NCBI RefSeq assembly: GCF_016785185.1
Contig: NZ_JAEKDY010000139.1
Origin: Heyndrickxia sporothermodurans
GTDB taxonomy: Bacteria > Bacillota > Bacilli > Bacillales > Bacillaceae_C
Length of the DNA stretch: 8,030 nt
Strand: one strand, 5' to 3'
The notes under the pieces were generated by a model, which ran no database searches, was not told the DNA's origin, and saw only the letters and a list, made by a program, of their open reading frames with translations. Positions 5,915-8,030 of the stretch are shown here, in pieces (the stretch's first letter is position 1; each line of letters starts with the position of its first letter). Position numbers and translations under genes: made by a program.

Positions 5915-5933
5915 TGTCGTATAGTATACAACA
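5915..5933. repeat. Near-perfect 19-base palindrome upstream of tmk
   Basis: TGTCGTATA (5915-5923) and TATACAACA (5925-5933) are inverted copies with one mismatch around a single central base. The site lies 30-48 bases before the tmk ATG. On the minus strand it contains TATACT, a possible -10 with only a poor -35 (TTAAAT, 17 bases upstream). It could be a repressor operator or a chance symmetry. Confidence 0.35.
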
Positions 5934-5958
5934 TCTCTGAATTTTATTTAATACACTA

Positions 5959-7407
5959 CTATATATAAACTGCAATTTCCCCATTCAATAATCGGCTGGT
6001 TTCTCCTTGAAACTTTGCATGCATCTCAATATATTTCTTAATTAACCTGATCTTTTCCTCAGTAATTACTTCCCCAGGTAATATTGTTGGAATTCCAGGC
6101 GGATAAGGAATAATCATTTTAGCTGCTATACGATTCTCGGCATACCTAAATGGAACCCATTCTATACTTCGATCTTCCATTTCTTCGTAAAGAAGTGACA
6201 AACTACTTATTTTATCATCCGATTCTACGACTATTCCTTTTAACGAATTTGATTTCGGTTTATATTTTTCAAAGACCCTTTTTATTTTTATCAGTGCATC
6301 ACTATATGAATACACCATATTCTTTTTAAGTAATGGAAGAATGAATACTACTTGGTAAGGATCAGCCATCTCTATATATATGTTTTCCTCTTCCAACATT
6401 CGTTGAAGCATATATCCCGAATAGCCTTTGTACCTAACAATTAATTTTAGTGGATCTTGTTTCATATTCCTATTTACCACTTCTACCCCTTCCAATTTAC
6501 ATAAAGAGGTGACAAAGGAATTCCTTTGACTAAGAGTATAATTTATATCTTCTTCATTAAAGTTGGCAATAAAATGGCGCGCAATATCTAACGTTGCCAT
6601 AATTGGATATGACGGACTACTTGATTGTAACACTGAATAATAATACTCTACCTTACTTATAGAAATGGCATTACTATTAATATGTAAATAGGAGCCCATG
6701 GTCATAGCAGGAAGCATTTTATGCGCAGAGTGAACCACCATATCTGCCCCTAAATCGATTGCTGACTTAGGAAAAGGCTCACCTAGATGAAAATGTGGTC
6801 CATGTGCTTCATCAACTAAAACAACTCCTTTATGTTGATGAACGATATTTATTATATCTTCCAAATACGATGTCATCCCATAGTAATTCGGATGAGTCAC
6901 AACTAAACCCTTTACATCGGCATATTGATTGTAGGCAGCTTTTATAATAGATTTTCGAACACCCTCTGGAACAAACATATTCTCGTCAATCCTTGGTTCA
7001 ATAAAAATTGGTATTACCTTTGCTAAAACTAGTGCATTCATAATAGATTTATGACAATTTCTTTGCACTAAAACTTTATCCCCCGCATTAAATGCAGATA
7101 ATATCATAATCAGATTCCCTACGGTGCTTCCGTTTACTAAAAAATAACTCCTTCTCGTACCATAATAATCGGATAAAAGCTTTTGTGCTTCTAAAATTGG
7201 TCCGTCGGGAGAATGTAAATCATCTAAACCTGATAACTCTGTAACATCATATGTCAAGAATCTAGATAGATCGGGGTACTCATTCTTAAGTAACATGCCA
7301 TTTTTATGACCCGGGACATGAAAAGATATTGGGTCATTCTTTAAAAATTTTTCTAATGCTTCATATATTGGTATACGGTTTTGATTCATTAAATTAACCT
7401 CACTCAT
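5959..7407 (-). CDS. Orn/Lys/Arg decarboxylase family protein (YaaO/SpeA type)
   Basis: This is a 482-residue PLP-dependent fold-type I decarboxylase of the short Bacillus form, which lacks the N-terminal wing domain of enterobacterial enzymes. Hallmarks are VPGHKNG (31-37), NGSTVGN (92-98), RNCHKS (116-121), DEAHGPHF (199-206) and the cofactor-binding lysine K230 in SAHKMLPAMT. The C-terminal domain ends with PYPPGIPTILPGE. Substrate (arginine, lysine or ornithine) cannot be settled from sequence; B. subtilis has a paralogous arginine decarboxylase, SpeA, in polyamine synthesis, and its YaaO occupies this locus. ATG 7407 has AAAGGAAG just upstream; ATG 7389, preceded by GAGG, is an equally plausible start six codons in. 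No convincing promoter was found between the gin terminator and the gene. tmk follows after 73 bases. Confidence 0.93.
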   Translation of the reverse strand: MSEVNLMNQNRIPIYEALEKFLKNDPISFHVPGHKNGMLLKNEYPDLSRFLTYDVTELSGLDDLHSPDGPILEAQKLLSDYYGTRRSYFLVNGSTVGNLIMILSAFNAGDKVLVQRNCHKSIMNALVLAKVIPIFIEPRIDENMFVPEGVRKSIIKAAYNQYADVKGLVVTHPNYYGMTSYLEDIINIVHQHKGVVLVDEAHGPHFHLGEPFPKSAIDLGADMVVHSAHKMLPAMTMGSYLHINSNAISISKVEYYYSVLQSSSPSYPIMATLDIARHFIANFNEEDINYTLSQRNSFVTSLCKLEGVEVVNRNMKQDPLKLIVRYKGYSGYMLQRMLEEENIYIEMADPYQVVFILPLLKKNMVYSYSDALIKIKRVFEKYKPKSNSLKGIVVESDDKISSLSLLYEEMEDRSIEWVPFRYAENRIAAKMIIPYPPGIPTILPGEVITEEKIRLIKKYIEMHAKFQGETSRLLNGEIAVYI

Positions 7408-7457
7408 ATAACTTCCTTTATTGTACTATATTGATGTAAAAAGTTTCTTAAATACTG

Positions 7458-7493
7458 AAATAAAATAACCAAGCATCCGCTAATATGCTTGGT
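7458..7493 (-). terminator. Rho-independent terminator of gin
   Basis: ACCAAGCAT (7493-7485) and ATGCTTGGT (7476-7468) form a perfect nine-base-pair stem around an eight-base loop, followed by TATTTTATTT on the minus strand. The first stem base is the last base of the gin stop codon. The U-tract is interrupted, so some read-through into the decarboxylase is possible. Confidence 0.8.
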
Positions 7494-7696
7494 CATGAGT
7501 ATATTTCAGGTTTAATCACTGATTTAAGTTGATTAATATAGTATTTGTATTTTGGATCATTTGTATCTGTTTGGATAATGTCCTTTTCACAATCAGAACA
7601 AATAAACGAAGCAAAAAGATGAATTCCTAAAGTTTTTGGTTGTTCACATACAATACATGTTTCATCAATATTTTTTCTTGCTAATGTTTCTCCCAC
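7493..7696 (-). CDS. csfB: Anti-sigma-G factor Gin (CsfB)
   Basis: Gin is a small zinc-binding protein made in the forespore that inhibits sigma-G until engulfment is complete (and sigma-E in B. subtilis). The 67-residue product has two CxxC pairs (C14/C17 and C33/C36), the likely zinc ligands. It also has GIHLFASFICSDCE (24-37) and the typical tail DPKYKYYINQLKSV...YS (48-67). The start is GTG 7696: GGAGGTGG (7708-7701) lies just upstream, and the ATG at 7711 is in a different frame that stops early. A sigma-F-type promoter precedes it, and a terminator begins at its stop codon, so it is a self-contained unit next to the rRNA operon. xpaC and yaaN, which follow csfB in B. subtilis, are absent. 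Confidence 0.93.
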   Translation of the reverse strand: MGETLARKNIDETCIVCEQPKTLGIHLFASFICSDCEKDIIQTDTNDPKYKYYINQLKSVIKPEIYS

Positions 7697-7716
7697 TCCT
7701 CCACCTCCATACTATT

Positions 7717-7746
7717 TATTTTGTCCCACACTTTTCATTTGTATGC
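7717..7746 (-). promoter_or_regulatory. Sigma-F-type forespore promoter of gin
   Basis: On the minus strand GCATA (7746-7742) fits the sigma-F -35 pattern GYATA. After 15 bases, GGACAAAATA (7726-7717) fits the -10 pattern GGNNANANTR at every fixed position. The predicted start, near 7710, gives a very short leader containing the Shine-Dalgarno. Sigma-F control of csfB is established in B. subtilis. Confidence 0.75.
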
Positions 7747-7834
7747 AATATTACTAACATTTTTAAAATAGGGAATTATAAATTATACTTAATTGTATGA
7801 TTATCATCTTCGTCCTGTGTGTTCCTTAATCAAA

Positions 7835-7877
7835 TAAAAACAACAAAAAAACACAAAGTGTACACTCTGTGTTTTTT
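7835..7877 (-). terminator. Terminator of the rRNA operon
   Basis: A nearly perfect palindrome centred at 7861/7862 (core ACACAAAGTGTACACTCTGTGT, one A/C mismatch) forms a 16-base-pair stem from 7846 to 7877 on either strand. The minus-strand U-rich run (7850-7835, TTTTTTGTTGTTTTT) follows, about 31 bases after the 5S 3' end. Confidence 0.88.
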
Positions 7878-7899
7878 ATTTGTCTAGCTTTAGACAAAT
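7878..7899 (-). other. Perfect stem-loop directly downstream of 5S rRNA
   Basis: ATTTGTCTA (7878-7886) and TAGACAAAT (7891-7899) pair perfectly around a four-base loop. It lies between the 5S 3' end and the operon terminator. It has no U-tract of its own, so it may be a processing or stabilising hairpin, or the first part of a two-hairpin terminator. Confidence 0.6.
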
Positions 7900-7907
7900 T
7901 TCTATTT

Positions 7908-8025
<118 letters not shown>

Positions 8026-8030
8026 TATTT

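Noticed and set aside
5638..5940. Plus-strand open frame of 100 codons
   Set aside because: It is antisense to tmk and reads through its P-loop region; the composition looks like a shadow frame.
7410..7445. Promoter for the decarboxylase (TATAGT or TACAAT)
   Set aside because: The -10-like boxes have no acceptable -35 at 16-18 bases, so I do not call one.

Overview
The window is a low-GC Firmicutes segment, almost certainly from an endospore-forming member of the Bacillaceae. It carries the conserved origin-proximal block known from Bacillus subtilis, in reverse orientation: 5S rRNA, gin (csfB), a yaaO/speA-type decarboxylase, tmk, yaaQ (darA), a relic of yaaR, holB, ricT (yaaT), yabA, trmN6 (yabB), rsmI (yabC), and abrB facing the other way. 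All assignments rest on recognised protein families, motifs and gene order; no database search was run.

Layout from right to left: positions 7908-8025 hold a 5S rRNA gene (minus strand), followed by a stem-loop and a strong terminator. The small forespore gene gin (7493-7696) follows, with a sigma-F-like promoter and its own terminator. Next come the decarboxylase (5959-7407) and tmk (5256-5885), closed by a terminator near 5197-5232. A separate extended -10 promoter then serves yaaQ, leading into the yaaQ-holB-ricT-yabA-trmN6-rsmI run. A bidirectional terminator at 637-680 separates rsmI from convergent abrB. The abrB control region (about 260-326) contains a sigma-A promoter, TGGNA motifs and two tandem Spo0A boxes. 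At the left edge a divergent minus-strand gene begins at position 42. It is not metS, the usual neighbour of abrB, and looks like the first ORF of an IS66-type insertion sequence.

The genes are mostly housekeeping with a developmental overlay. tmk and holB serve DNA synthesis, yabA restrains initiation, trmN6 and rsmI modify tRNA and 16S rRNA, and yaaQ senses c-di-AMP. ricT, gin and abrB tie the region to sporulation and transition-state control.

Main departures from the B. subtilis arrangement: yaaR is reduced to about 30 C-terminal codons before holB; yazA (GIY-YIG) is missing, so trmN6 and rsmI overlap; xpaC and yaaN are not between gin and the decarboxylase; and metS is displaced or lost from the left edge. 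I see no CRISPR array, defence island or other undescribed multi-gene system. The most informative features are the yaaR relic, the candidate IS boundary and well-preserved regulatory sites.
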